From SZUA-36 sp963801195 (GTDB taxonomy: Bacteria; Pseudomonadota; Gammaproteobacteria; Xanthomonadales; SZUA-36): a stretch of 64,000 bases of DNA. The position numbers and the translations under genes were made by a program. Every line of letters starts with the position of its first letter. The stretch's first letter is position 1. Positions 42,720 to 51,322 of the stretch are shown here, in pieces. The stretch is taken from positions 992,001 to 1,056,000 of the forward strand of contig CAWDDX010000007.1 of the NCBI GenBank assembly GCA_963801195.1, read 5' to 3'. Below the pieces are notes generated by a model. That model ran no database searches. It saw only the letters and a program-made list of their open reading frames with translations, and was not told the DNA's origin.

Positions 42720-44793
42720 ACATGAATTCCAGGAAAAAAATCTCGCCTCGGTTCATGAGCACCCGCTAACGCACACATCTCCACTGACATCAGGGGCCCT
42801 GGGCTCGATTTCACGTTCATTCATCGATACGGATGATGACGTAATGGTCGGCGCGTTCAGATACCCCGGGGTCGTCGCTCATATCGGCTTGATGTCTCTG
42901 GCCGATGGCAGCATCGGACACGTCACGGACATCAAGGGGCCCAAGGTTTACCCGGTAACTTCACCGGCTTACGACCCCGGCTCAAAAACACTTTTTTATA
43001 CGGATGACAATAACGCCTATCGTGACCTGATGGCGGTTGATCTGAAAACGGGTAAAAAACGCATGTTGATCAAGGACGCCCGCGTGGGCGACCTCGCGTT
43101 CAATGCGGCCGATAAGTCCGTTTGGGGCCTGCGGCACCTGAACGGGTACGTTTCGCTGGTCCGGATTCCGCCGCCTTACACAGAGTGGAATCAGGTTCAT
43201 TCCTGGCCATATGGTGAAGTCGCTTATGAAATGGACATCTCGCCGGATGGTTCCATGTTGTCCCTGTCCCTCGGGGAAATCGACGCCACCCAGTACCTCA
43301 GGGTTTATCGCACGGATGATCTGTTACAAAAGAAGGTTGAATCCATCGCCGAATATAACTTCCTGACCTCGGCTCCCGAGGGGTTTGTGTTTTCACCCGA
43401 TGGACGATACCTGTTCGGAAGCTCTTTCCTGACCGGTGTCTCGAATATTTTCCGTTTTGATATTGAAACCGGTGAGATGGAAGCGGTCAGCAATGCCGAG
43501 ACCGGCTTTTTTCGTCCGATACCGCGAGAGGATGGCTCCCTGGTCGTGTTCGAATTCACTGGCCAGGGTTTCATACCCACGGTCATAGATCCGGTGCCGC
43601 TCGAAGATCTGAGTGCGATTGACTTTTTGGGCAATGAAGTCGTCAAGAAGCACCCGGTCTTACGTGACTGGAACGTCGTGGGCACACTTTCGAAAGTCGA
43701 TTACGAGGGCAAAATTGCCGATCGCGGCAAATACCGGCCATACCGCGAATTGGGTTATGAATCCGGGTATCCGATCGTCGAGGGCTACCGTGATTCAGCA
43801 GCGATCGGTTGGGCGATGAAGATCCAGGACCCGGTGCAGTTACATAACCTGGATATCAGTGCCTCCTATTCACCGGACAGCAGCCTCGATTCCGGAGAAA
43901 AATTTCATTTCAGCGCCGAGTACAAGGCATTGAACTGGCATGCGCGTTACTGGCACAACGATGCGGATTTTTACGATCTTTTTGGACCGACAAAACGCAG
44001 CAGGAAGGGTGACGCGTATATTGTTGGCTATAAAAAGGCATTGATTTTTGACAAGCCGAGAGTGCTGGATTTTTCAGCCGATGTCGCATATTACACGGGT
44101 CTCGACACCTTGCCGGGCAATCAGAACGTACCGACGTTTTTTTTCCAGAACATCCTGCATGGCCAGGCCGAACTGAATTACACCAACACCCGCAGGTCGA
44201 TGGGCGCCGTCGATCATGAGAAAGGCTGGCAATGGGATATCGTCGCGTTGGCAGACTATGCAAACAACGAAACCATTCCCAAGCTTCGGGCCGGGCTGAA
44301 TTTTGGTTTTGCATTACCCTGGAAACACTCATCAATATGGTTCTATAACGCCGGCGGTATCGCCAACGGTGACCGTCTGAATACCCTGAGCAATTATTAT
44401 TTTGGTGGTTTTGGCAATAACTACGTGGATGATGGCGAAGTAAAACGATACCGTGAGTACTATTCCATGCCGGGTTTTGAAATCGACGCCATCAGCGCGC
44501 GGGATTTCGTTAAATCCGTAGCGGAATGGAACCTCCCACCCGTGCGCTTTGAATCTGTCGGATCACCGGGTTTTTTTCTCAGTTGGATAAGACCGGCTAT
44601 TTTCGCTGTCGCACTGGTCGCCGATCCGGGTAAGCGCTTTGAACGCACCTATGCCAGCCTTGGTTTGCAGTTGGATCTTCAATTCACCGTGGTGCACAGG
44701 CTACCCATGACCCTGTCAGTCGGTTACGCCGCCGGTTTCAGAAAAGGCACCAAACTGGATGATGAATTCATGATATCACTGAAAATATTGTGA
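42607..44793 (+). CDS. 3' part of the frameshifted metalloprotease: propeller and barrel-like domains
   Basis: The sense sequence of this frame begins about 42662 (QDVFGLPLEDAWNQWINFEH); the ATG at 42607 lies in overlap with the 5' part and is not a credible start. About 710 residues follow: a TolB/WD40-like propeller region (about 60-330; repeats such as SPDGSMLSLSLGE and SPDGRYLFGSSF), then a long beta-rich region ending in amphipathic strands (LQFTVVHRLPMTLSVGYAAGF) like an outer-membrane barrel. Joined to the 5' part the protein would have about 990 residues. Whether it is a true lesion or a sequencing error cannot be told here. Confidence 0.75.
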   Translation: MLNGSSAARTVKGITPNSLQDVFGLPLEDAWNQWINFEHEFQEKNLASVHEHPLTHTSPLTSGALGSISRSFIDTDDDVMVGAFRYPGVVAHIGLMSLADGSIGHVTDIKGPKVYPVTSPAYDPGSKTLFYTDDNNAYRDLMAVDLKTGKKRMLIKDARVGDLAFNAADKSVWGLRHLNGYVSLVRIPPPYTEWNQVHSWPYGEVAYEMDISPDGSMLSLSLGEIDATQYLRVYRTDDLLQKKVESIAEYNFLTSAPEGFVFSPDGRYLFGSSFLTGVSNIFRFDIETGEMEAVSNAETGFFRPIPREDGSLVVFEFTGQGFIPTVIDPVPLEDLSAIDFLGNEVVKKHPVLRDWNVVGTLSKVDYEGKIADRGKYRPYRELGYESGYPIVEGYRDSAAIGWAMKIQDPVQLHNLDISASYSPDSSLDSGEKFHFSAEYKALNWHARYWHNDADFYDLFGPTKRSRKGDAYIVGYKKALIFDKPRVLDFSADVAYYTGLDTLPGNQNVPTFFFQNILHGQAELNYTNTRRSMGAVDHEKGWQWDIVALADYANNETIPKLRAGLNFGFALPWKHSSIWFYNAGGIANGDRLNTLSNYYFGGFGNNYVDDGEVKRYREYYSMPGFEIDAISARDFVKSVAEWNLPPVRFESVGSPGFFLSWIRPAIFAVALVADPGKRFERTYASLGLQLDLQFTVVHRLPMTLSVGYAAGFRKGTKLDDEFMISLKIL

Positions 44794-44854
44794 ATCGGAG
44801 CTCAAATCACTCAAAATAGGGGCATGGGAGCCCCTGCCAGGAATTCACTGATCC

Positions 44855-45865
44855 ATGTTGACTGATCTGCTTACCCGGGCGCCGGTAGGCTTGTTGCCGG
44901 TGCTGATTTTCCTGCTGCTGCTTTTATACATGGACAGCTATAAGCTGGTCAATTTGCGTACCATCTTGTGGGTCATTTTGACAGGTGCCCTGTTGCCGGT
45001 TGCCGGGTATTGGATCAATGGTTATGCCATCGGTATCCTGGACTGGAGTTTTCCGGTCTATTCACGCTATGCAGCGCCCGTGATCGAAGAAGGCATGAAG
45101 GCCTGCGTAATGATTTACCTGTTCAGGACCAACCGTATCGGTTTCCTGGTGGATGCGGCCATTCTGGGTTTTGCGGTGGGTGCCGGTTTCGGTGTGGTTG
45201 AGAACTTTTATTACCTTTACATGGCCGCCGATGCCCAGATCGCGGTTTGGGTTGTACGCGGTTTTGGAACCGCCATCATGCATGGCGGTACGATGGCACT
45301 GTTTGGTGTCATGGCCCAGACGCTGAGCGAACGCCAGATGAAGATCAACCCGTTGCTGTACCTGCCCGGGTTTATCGTAGCCATCACCATACACTCCGTT
45401 TTCAATCATTTTCCAGGTACACCCATCCTCACGACACTGGGCACCCTGCTGGCCCTGCCGGCGATCTTTCTTGTCGTTTTCCGGAAAGGTGCGCGCAGCA
45501 TGCACGAGTGGCTGGAAGTCGATTTCGACGAGGATGCCAAGTTGCTCGAACAAATCAACTCAGGTGAATTTACACAGTCCAGGATCGGACGCTTTCTGCA
45601 GGACCTGAAACAGAAATTCCCCGCTATCGTGGTCGTCGACATGCTTTGTTACCTGCGGCTTTACACTGAACTCGCGTTGCGGGCGAAAGGCGTGCTGATG
45701 ATGAGGGAAAATGGCCTGGATACGCCAGTTGGGGAGCGTACCCGTGCCAAGTTTGAGGAAATGCGCTATCTCGAGAAAAGCATTGGCAAGACGGGTTTGC
45801 TGGCCATGAGTCCGTTTTTGCAGATGACCCGCAAAGATCTCTGGCAGCTTTATGTCCTTGAATAA
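44855..45865 (+). CDS. prsW: PrsW family intramembrane metalloprotease
   Basis: 336 residues with about eight N-terminal membrane segments. The conserved motifs are present: APVIEEGMKA (EExxK, about 74-83), GFAVGAGFGVVEN (about 109-121), MHGGTMALFG (about 147-156) and TIHSVFNHF (about 178-186), which form the metal site. In Bacillus PrsW cleaves an anti-sigma factor at site 1. Here a membrane anti-sigma protein is encoded 4.5 kb upstream, but a link is unproven. A charged cytosolic C-terminal domain (about 215-336) is an extension. It follows the frameshifted peptidase gene by 61 nt. Confidence 0.88.
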   Translation: MLTDLLTRAPVGLLPVLIFLLLLLYMDSYKLVNLRTILWVILTGALLPVAGYWINGYAIGILDWSFPVYSRYAAPVIEEGMKACVMIYLFRTNRIGFLVDAAILGFAVGAGFGVVENFYYLYMAADAQIAVWVVRGFGTAIMHGGTMALFGVMAQTLSERQMKINPLLYLPGFIVAITIHSVFNHFPGTPILTTLGTLLALPAIFLVVFRKGARSMHEWLEVDFDEDAKLLEQINSGEFTQSRIGRFLQDLKQKFPAIVVVDMLCYLRLYTELALRAKGVLMMRENGLDTPVGERTRAKFEEMRYLEKSIGKTGLLAMSPFLQMTRKDLWQLYVLE

Positions 45866-45974
45866 ATGTACTTTCACATTTAAAAACCAGATGATGTTCA
45901 GAATATCCCCAGCATAACCCATGCTATTCGCCCCCGCGCGAAATCGGGTCTGCATGCTGTCAAAGTCCGTAACA

Positions 45975-46011
45975 ATTGGCGATAACTATCAAAATTATAG
46001 TATCAATCAAT
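45975..46011 (+). promoter_or_regulatory. OxyR-like operator upstream of katG
   Basis: ATTG-N7-CTAT-N7-ATAG-N7-CAAT: a symmetrical 37-bp arrangement with the exact 7-bp spacings of the OxyR consensus (ATAG-N7-CTAT-N7-ATAG-N7-CTAT). The central half-sites are perfect and the outer two match at 3 of 4. It lies about 120 nt upstream of the start codon of catalase-peroxidase, a classical OxyR target. Confidence 0.6.
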
Positions 46012-46129
46012 TTTACATATAACTTTTGCAGTGTCAGTATGATCTTCGTGTAATCCATCAATTACATGGTTCATTGGCGACTCATTGTGAATCCCAAGCG
46101 ATATGTTTCTTTTCCGGAGGTTTATTTTT

Positions 46130-48355
46130 ATGCGTAAATCAGTGATACCCATATTCGCCGCTTTAGTGATAGTGGCGTTACCTGTGGTGCTAACAAGCCC
46201 CGCATTTGCCCAAGCCGAGCCAAAGTCGAACCAGTTCTGGTGGCCTGAAAAACTGAACCTCAGCCCGCTACGCCAGCATGCTGACGAATCCGACCCGATG
46301 GGCGAAGACTTTAATTACGCCGAGGCATTTGAGAGTCTCGACCTCGATGCTGTGAAGAAGGATATCGAGGCCCTGATGACGACCTCACAGGTCTGGTGGC
46401 CGGCGGACTACGGTCACTATGGACCATTTTTTATCCGCATGGCCTGGCACAGTGCTGGCACCTACCGTGTGGCTGACGGCCGCGGTGGCGCCGGTGGTGG
46501 TCAACAACGTTTTGAACCGCTGAATAGCTGGCCCGATAATGTAAATCTCGACAAGGCGCGGCGTTTGCTGTGGCCAGTCAAGCAGAAATACGGCAGAAAT
46601 ATTTCCTGGGCCGACCTGATGGTCCTGACGGGTAACGTCGCGCTCGAATCCATGGGCTTCAAGACCTTTGGTTTTGCCGGCGGGCGTGAGGATGACTGGG
46701 AACCTGACATGGTTTACTGGGGCCCCGAATCCGAGTTTCTGGCCGATGAGCGCTACCATGGCGACAGGAAGCTGGAGAATCCGCTGGCCGCAGTCCAGAT
46801 GGGTCTGATCTACGTCAATCCGGAAGGACCGAACGGCAACCCCGATCCTCTGGCGGCAGCAAAAGACATTCGCGAAACATTCGGACGCATGGCGATGAAC
46901 GATGAAGAAACCGTTGCGCTCATTGCCGGCGGTCACACCTTCGGTAAAGCACACGGCGCCGCCAGCCCAGGCGAATGCGTGGGGCCGGCACCGGCTGCCG
47001 CTGGAATTGAGCAGCAGGGCTTCGGCTGGAAAAACAAGTGTGGCAGCGGCAATGCCGGTGACACGATATCAAGCGGTCTTGAAGGTGCATGGTCTGCCAA
47101 TCCAACCGCCTGGACCAGCCAATACCTGAGCAATCTTTTCGCCTTTAACTGGGTGCAGACAAAGAGTCCGGCGGGTGCGATCCAATGGATTCCGGACAAC
47201 GAAAGTGCGTCGACGCTCGTGCCTGATGCACACGACCCTGCGAAGCGGCATGCACCCATCATGTTTACGACAGATCTTTCACTCCGGTTCGACCCGGGCT
47301 ATGAGAAGATTGCAAGGCGTTTCCTGGAGGACCCGGATGAGTTTGAACTCGCCTTTGCCAAGGCCTGGTTCAAGCTGACGCACCGTGATATGGGGCCGCG
47401 TTCACGCTATCTCGGTGACGAGGTGCCTGCCGAGGTTCTTATCTGGCAAGACCCCGTTCCCGATGTTGACTATGAGCTTGTCGATACCGCGGATGTTGCC
47501 GCGCTTAAGCAGGCGATCCTTGAATCCGGTCTGACCGTTCCCGAACTTGTCAGGACTGCCTGGGCGTCAGCCGCCTCTTTCCGTGGCACCGACATGCGCG
47601 GTGGTGCAAATGGCGCGCGTATTCGCCTGGCGCCAGAGAAGGGTTGGGCGGTCAACGACCCGGAGGAACTGGCGAAAGTGCTGAAGAGTCTGGAGAAAAT
47701 CCAGGCAGATTTTAACAAGGCCCAATCGGGCGGCAAGAAGGTATCGCTGGCCGACCTGATAATCCTGGGTGGTGCGGCTGGTATCGAGCAGGCTGCAAAA
47801 AGCGCAGGGCAGGATGTACAGGTTCCATTTAAACCGGGACGCACGGATGCCTCGCAGGATCAGACCGATGTGAAGTCGTTTGCCGTGCTCGAACCAAATG
47901 CAGACGGATTCCGCAATTACTTTGGTGAAGGAAACCCCCGGTCACCGGCGGACATGCTTGTCGACCGCGCCAGCATGCTGACGTTGAGTGTTCCTGAAAT
48001 GACTGTGCTGGTCGGCGGCATGCGGGCCCTGGATGCGAACACCGGGCAATCCGAATATGGCGTATTCACCGAGCGCCCTGGCACGCTTAGCAACGATTTC
48101 TTTGTAAACCTGCTCGATATGTCAACGCAATGGTCGAAATCAGCCACGTCCGAGGGTGTTTACGAGGGACGAGACCGCGCCACTGGTGAGCTCAAGTGGA
48201 AGGCCACCCCCGTTGACCTGATCTTCGGGTCGAGTTCCGAGTTGCGTGCCATCGCTGAAGTATATGCCGCTGAAGATGCACAAGAGAAATTCATGAGTGA
48301 CTTCATCGACGCATGGACCAAGGTGATGACCCTCGACCGCTTTGACGTGCTCTGA
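46130..48355 (+). CDS. katG: Catalase-peroxidase KatG with signal peptide
   Basis: 741 residues. Distal heme residues Arg103, Trp106 and His107 (RMAWHSAGTYR), proximal His269 (GGHTFGKAHG), and the Trp106-Tyr228-Met254 set that forms the covalent adduct needed for catalase activity are all present. Residues 1-28 form a Sec signal (LVIVALPVVLTSPAFAQA), so the enzyme is probably periplasmic. ATG 46130 has GGAGG 9 nt upstream; an ATG at 46103 is ignored. An OxyR-like palindrome lies upstream. Both peroxidase-fold halves are complete. Confidence 0.97.
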   Translation: MRKSVIPIFAALVIVALPVVLTSPAFAQAEPKSNQFWWPEKLNLSPLRQHADESDPMGEDFNYAEAFESLDLDAVKKDIEALMTTSQVWWPADYGHYGPFFIRMAWHSAGTYRVADGRGGAGGGQQRFEPLNSWPDNVNLDKARRLLWPVKQKYGRNISWADLMVLTGNVALESMGFKTFGFAGGREDDWEPDMVYWGPESEFLADERYHGDRKLENPLAAVQMGLIYVNPEGPNGNPDPLAAAKDIRETFGRMAMNDEETVALIAGGHTFGKAHGAASPGECVGPAPAAAGIEQQGFGWKNKCGSGNAGDTISSGLEGAWSANPTAWTSQYLSNLFAFNWVQTKSPAGAIQWIPDNESASTLVPDAHDPAKRHAPIMFTTDLSLRFDPGYEKIARRFLEDPDEFELAFAKAWFKLTHRDMGPRSRYLGDEVPAEVLIWQDPVPDVDYELVDTADVAALKQAILESGLTVPELVRTAWASAASFRGTDMRGGANGARIRLAPEKGWAVNDPEELAKVLKSLEKIQADFNKAQSGGKKVSLADLIILGGAAGIEQAAKSAGQDVQVPFKPGRTDASQDQTDVKSFAVLEPNADGFRNYFGEGNPRSPADMLVDRASMLTLSVPEMTVLVGGMRALDANTGQSEYGVFTERPGTLSNDFFVNLLDMSTQWSKSATSEGVYEGRDRATGELKWKATPVDLIFGSSSELRAIAEVYAAEDAQEKFMSDFIDAWTKVMTLDRFDVL

Positions 48356-48454
48356 GCGCATCGGAGAAAGGCCGGGTAAGCGATAATCCGAAACCCGGAT
48401 AAATCGCCGGTCGAAGTAGAGTTACGGGAGGCTCCCGCAACTCGTAAAAATCGG

Positions 48455-48483
48455 AACGGCGGCGTTAGATACGCCGCCGTTTT
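48455..48483 (+). terminator. Terminator-like hairpin after katG
   Basis: Perfect 11-bp stem AACGGCGGCGT/ACGCCGCCGTT with a 5-nt loop and four T residues, 100 nt past the katG stop. Confidence 0.7.
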
Positions 48484-48658
48484 GACGTCCAGACTCCTCT
48501 CCCTTTATGAGCAACCACGCCCGGTTTCAGTCGCAGCGTCCGCTCACGCGGGCCTTATCCTTTCCGGAAAGCGGACAAGACGGGATGAAGGACTGCGTCT
48601 ATGCTAAGAGCAGAAAGTTGTTGAAGGGCAGGATGATCGCTTTAACAAAAAAAACGTA

Positions 48659-48690
48659 TAAAAAAAACGCAGAACCCGAAAGTTCTGCGT
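48659..48690 (-). terminator. Rho-independent terminator of the peroxiredoxin gene
   Basis: ACGCAGAAC/GTTCTGCGT stem (9 bp, 6-nt loop) with a run of A at 48659-48666 that reads as a T tract on the minus strand, 20 nt past the stop. Confidence 0.85.
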
Positions 48691-48709
48691 CTTTCTGTTT
48701 AGCAACCGA

Positions 48710-49237
48710 TCAGGAGGCGGACTTGACGTAAGCCAGCATCGTATCGGCGTCACTGACTTCAAAAGGGTCGGCGGGGCAATTGTCCTCTTTGCCGGGTTCG
48801 CTGAAGATTTTCTTGATTTCACCGTCTTCGACCAACATCGAATAACGCCAGGTGCGCAGGCCGAAACCGAGGTTGTCCTTGCGTACCAGCATGCCCATCA
48901 GGCGTGAGAAATCACCATTGCCATCCGGCAGCAATTTCACGTTCTTGACCCCCTGGTGGATGCCCCACTGAAACATGGTAAAAGCATCGTTTACACTCAG
49001 GCAGTAGACTTCATCAACACCGGCGTCACGCAATGCCCGGTAATTTTTCTCGTAACCGGGCAGGTGAGTGCTGGAGCAGGTGGGTGTGAATGCGCCTGGC
49101 AGTGCAAATACGACTACTTTTTTGCCGTTGAATATCTCGTCAGATGTGATGTCCTGCCAGCGGAATGGGTTCGGGCCCTCAACGCTTTCATCACGGACAC
49201 GGGTTTTGAATGTAACCTGGGGTACATGTTGGGTCAT
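48710..49237 (-). CDS. Peroxiredoxin (Prx5 family)
   Basis: 175 residues. The peroxidatic Cys lies in LPGAFTPTCSSTHLPGY (about 45-61), typical of Prx5/AHP1 proteins; the later GFGLRTWRYSMLVEDG is also characteristic. It reduces H2O2 and alkyl hydroperoxides, probably with glutaredoxin or glutathione. ATG at 49237 has AGGAG 7 nt upstream and gives MTQHVPQV; a longer frame from 49273 lacks support. A Prx5-glutaredoxin fusion exists in other proteobacteria; here the glutaredoxin domain is on the neighbouring cysteine synthase instead. Confidence 0.94.
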   Translation of the reverse strand: MTQHVPQVTFKTRVRDESVEGPNPFRWQDITSDEIFNGKKVVVFALPGAFTPTCSSTHLPGYEKNYRALRDAGVDEVYCLSVNDAFTMFQWGIHQGVKNVKLLPDGNGDFSRLMGMLVRKDNLGFGLRTWRYSMLVEDGEIKKIFSEPGKEDNCPADPFEVSDADTMLAYVKSAS

Positions 49238-49354
49238 TTTTAATCTCCTTTGTAGAAAAATTCGGGCGGGCAAGCTTGTTACCCAGTTAAGGTGGGGAGA
49301 TTATGAACGTTTATCAAGTATTATTTAAATCAATTGTTTTTATGGAATTGATAG

Positions 49355-49592
49355 TTAACACGAATAATTCACCAGGGATTTGGGATTTGCAGCTAAGCGG
49401 CGAAACAGTTTGATCGATCGTTCGAAACCGCTATGGTTTGAGAAGGATCGGACAAACTGTGAAGTCATATACGTTGCAAAACCGGATAGGACAAATTGTG
49501 ATTTTGGCAAAAGGTCAAAATCAACCGTATCACCATGGAATAAAAGGACATTTATCATTTAGTCGTCAGCCTTGGTGAAGTATTCGGGTTAA
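49355..49592. repeat. Interspersed inverted-repeat element, family 2, copy B
   Basis: 238 bp with 20-bp terminal inverted repeats (ttaacacgaataattcacca and complement of ttaacccgaatacttcacca, 18 of 20). The half nearest the cysteine synthase gene matches copy A at 19326-19507 in inverted orientation. Its end overlaps the stop codon TAA (49589-49591) of the cysteine synthase-glutaredoxin gene. No transposase is encoded. Confidence 0.8.
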
Positions 49593-51094
49593 CGCTTATG
49601 CAACCAACCCGGCAACAGGGAGGCCGGTTCAAACGAGTCCGGCATGACTTTAAGGCCGATGTCGTGTTTCGCGAGGCGTTTGCTCAGTTTGCCACTTTTG
49701 AAAGCGTTGAACAGGTCGGTTGCACCACCCAGGTGCTCTCCGCCGATAAAAATTTGCGGGATGGTGGGCAAGCCAGTCTGGTCCAGCAACACGGCGCGAA
49801 TCTTGCCACCCATGTCGTTTTCCTGGTACTGGACTGAATCGAGGTCGACGGCCCGGAAGGGAATCTCAAGCTTGGCAAAAAGTTTGCGCACGGCCCAGCA
49901 GAATTCACACCATTCAAGCGCAAACAGAACGACGGGGCTGTCACGATCGGATGTGATTCGCTCAAAAAATTCCAGGGCTGATTCATCCAGTTCAGGTTGC
50001 GATTTCACACCCTTTTTGGCGCTGGCTGCGGTTTTGCCGGTGGTGGCGGCATCGAAACGGTAATTGGGTGTAGAGCGTGACACCACCCATTCCTCCTCGC
50101 TCATCTCGGTCACGATGTCATCGAACAATGGCGTCGACAGGTAACGTTCACCGGTATCGGGTAACATGCACAGGATATTGCTGCCCCGAGGGGCCGTCGC
50201 GCCGATGTCCATTGCAGCGGTGAAAGTCGCGCCGCCGGAAATGCCGCAAAAGATACCTTCTTTTTGTGCGAGATCGCGGGTGTATTGCAACGCTCTTTTG
50301 CCATCGACAGGAACTATCTTATCAACCGTGCCCGCAGCGATCGCTTCTTCGGTCAACCGCGGGATGAAATCCGGTGACCACCCCTGCACAAGGTGGGGCC
50401 GAAAGTTAGGATGACTGACGGTTGGGCTTCCGTCTGCCTCTCGTTCCTGTGCAATGCCACTGCCGAGCAGTTGTGCGTTATCCGGTTCGCAGACGATGAC
50501 TTTTGTCTCCGGACTTTTCTTTTTCAAAACCCGACTGGTACCCTTGAGTGTCCCGCCGGTGCCAAAACCGGTGACAAAATAATCCAGGCGCACTCCGTCA
50601 AAACTGGCAAGTATTTCCTCGGCCGTGGTCCGGGTATGTGCATCGGCATTGGCCTCGTTTTCAAATTGTCTGACCAAAAACCAGCCGTGTGCCTTCGCCA
50701 GTTCCACGGCTTTGGCCAACATCCCGGTGCCTTTCAGTTCGGCGGGTGTCAGCACTACCGTGGCGCCGAGAAATCGCAATATTTTACGCCGCTCTATGCT
50801 GAAACTCTCCGCCATCGTCACCACCAGCGGATAGCCTTTGACCGCACACACCATGGCCAGTCCGATACCGGTGTTGCCACTGGTCGCCTCTATCACGGTT
50901 TGGCCGGGTTTCAATTCGCCGCTGGCCTCGGCTGCCTCGATCGTGGAAAGCGCCATGCGGTCTTTGACCGAGCCCATCGGATTGAAACTTTCTACCTTGA
51001 CGTACATATTGACGCCGTCAGGAGACATCTTGTTGATCCTGATGACCGGCGTATTGCCGATAGCAAAGAGCACGTTTTCCAATGGTTTGGACAT
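49589..51094 (-). CDS. cysK: Cysteine synthase fused to a C-terminal glutaredoxin domain
   Basis: 501 residues. Residues 1-320 are an O-acetylserine sulfhydrylase: PLP Lys in NPMGSVKDRMALS (about 44), EATSGNTGIGLAM (about 69-81), and FGTGGTLKGTSRVL (about 177-190). After a linker with Ala/Lys/Ser (about 345-365) comes a glutaredoxin of about 110 residues with active site WCEFC (about 397-401) and TIPQIFIGGEHLGGATDL (about 446-463). The enzyme makes cysteine in the cytosol; the fused glutaredoxin could control its redox state or deliver or recover thiols. The stop codon lies in a repeat element. Confidence 0.92.
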   Translation of the reverse strand: MSKPLENVLFAIGNTPVIRINKMSPDGVNMYVKVESFNPMGSVKDRMALSTIEAAEASGELKPGQTVIEATSGNTGIGLAMVCAVKGYPLVVTMAESFSIERRKILRFLGATVVLTPAELKGTGMLAKAVELAKAHGWFLVRQFENEANADAHTRTTAEEILASFDGVRLDYFVTGFGTGGTLKGTSRVLKKKSPETKVIVCEPDNAQLLGSGIAQEREADGSPTVSHPNFRPHLVQGWSPDFIPRLTEEAIAAGTVDKIVPVDGKRALQYTRDLAQKEGIFCGISGGATFTAAMDIGATAPRGSNILCMLPDTGERYLSTPLFDDIVTEMSEEEWVVSRSTPNYRFDAATTGKTAASAKKGVKSQPELDESALEFFERITSDRDSPVVLFALEWCEFCWAVRKLFAKLEIPFRAVDLDSVQYQENDMGGKIRAVLLDQTGLPTIPQIFIGGEHLGGATDLFNAFKSGKLSKRLAKHDIGLKVMPDSFEPASLLPGWLHKR

Positions 51095-51322
51095 GGGTTA
51101 AACCTTTTTACGTTTTGCAGTTTATTGGCAGAAAGTATAGACATAAAAATTCCATAGGTCATACCACGGTCCAATGACAGCGATTTCGATGGTGAATTGA
51201 TAGTGAACAAAGTCATTGAATTGGCATCGGAAACGCGGCTCAGCAGCCCGGCACGGCTGACTAATGGAATACAACCTATGTAGAATGCACAAATATCCCG
51301 ATCAACTGGTAAACGGAGTCTT

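Larger units (their letters stand above)
48356..48709. other. Intergenic region between katG and the convergent peroxiredoxin gene
   Basis: About 350 bp holding the two terminators listed at 48455 and 48659. A 74-codon plus-strand frame (48507-48731) runs through the second terminator and into the peroxiredoxin gene and is not credible. Two A-rich runs precede the second hairpin. Confidence 0.5.

Noticed and set aside
48507..48731. 74-codon plus-strand ORF after katG
   Set aside because: It passes through a terminator and into the opposite gene, with a poly-Lys stretch from the A tract.
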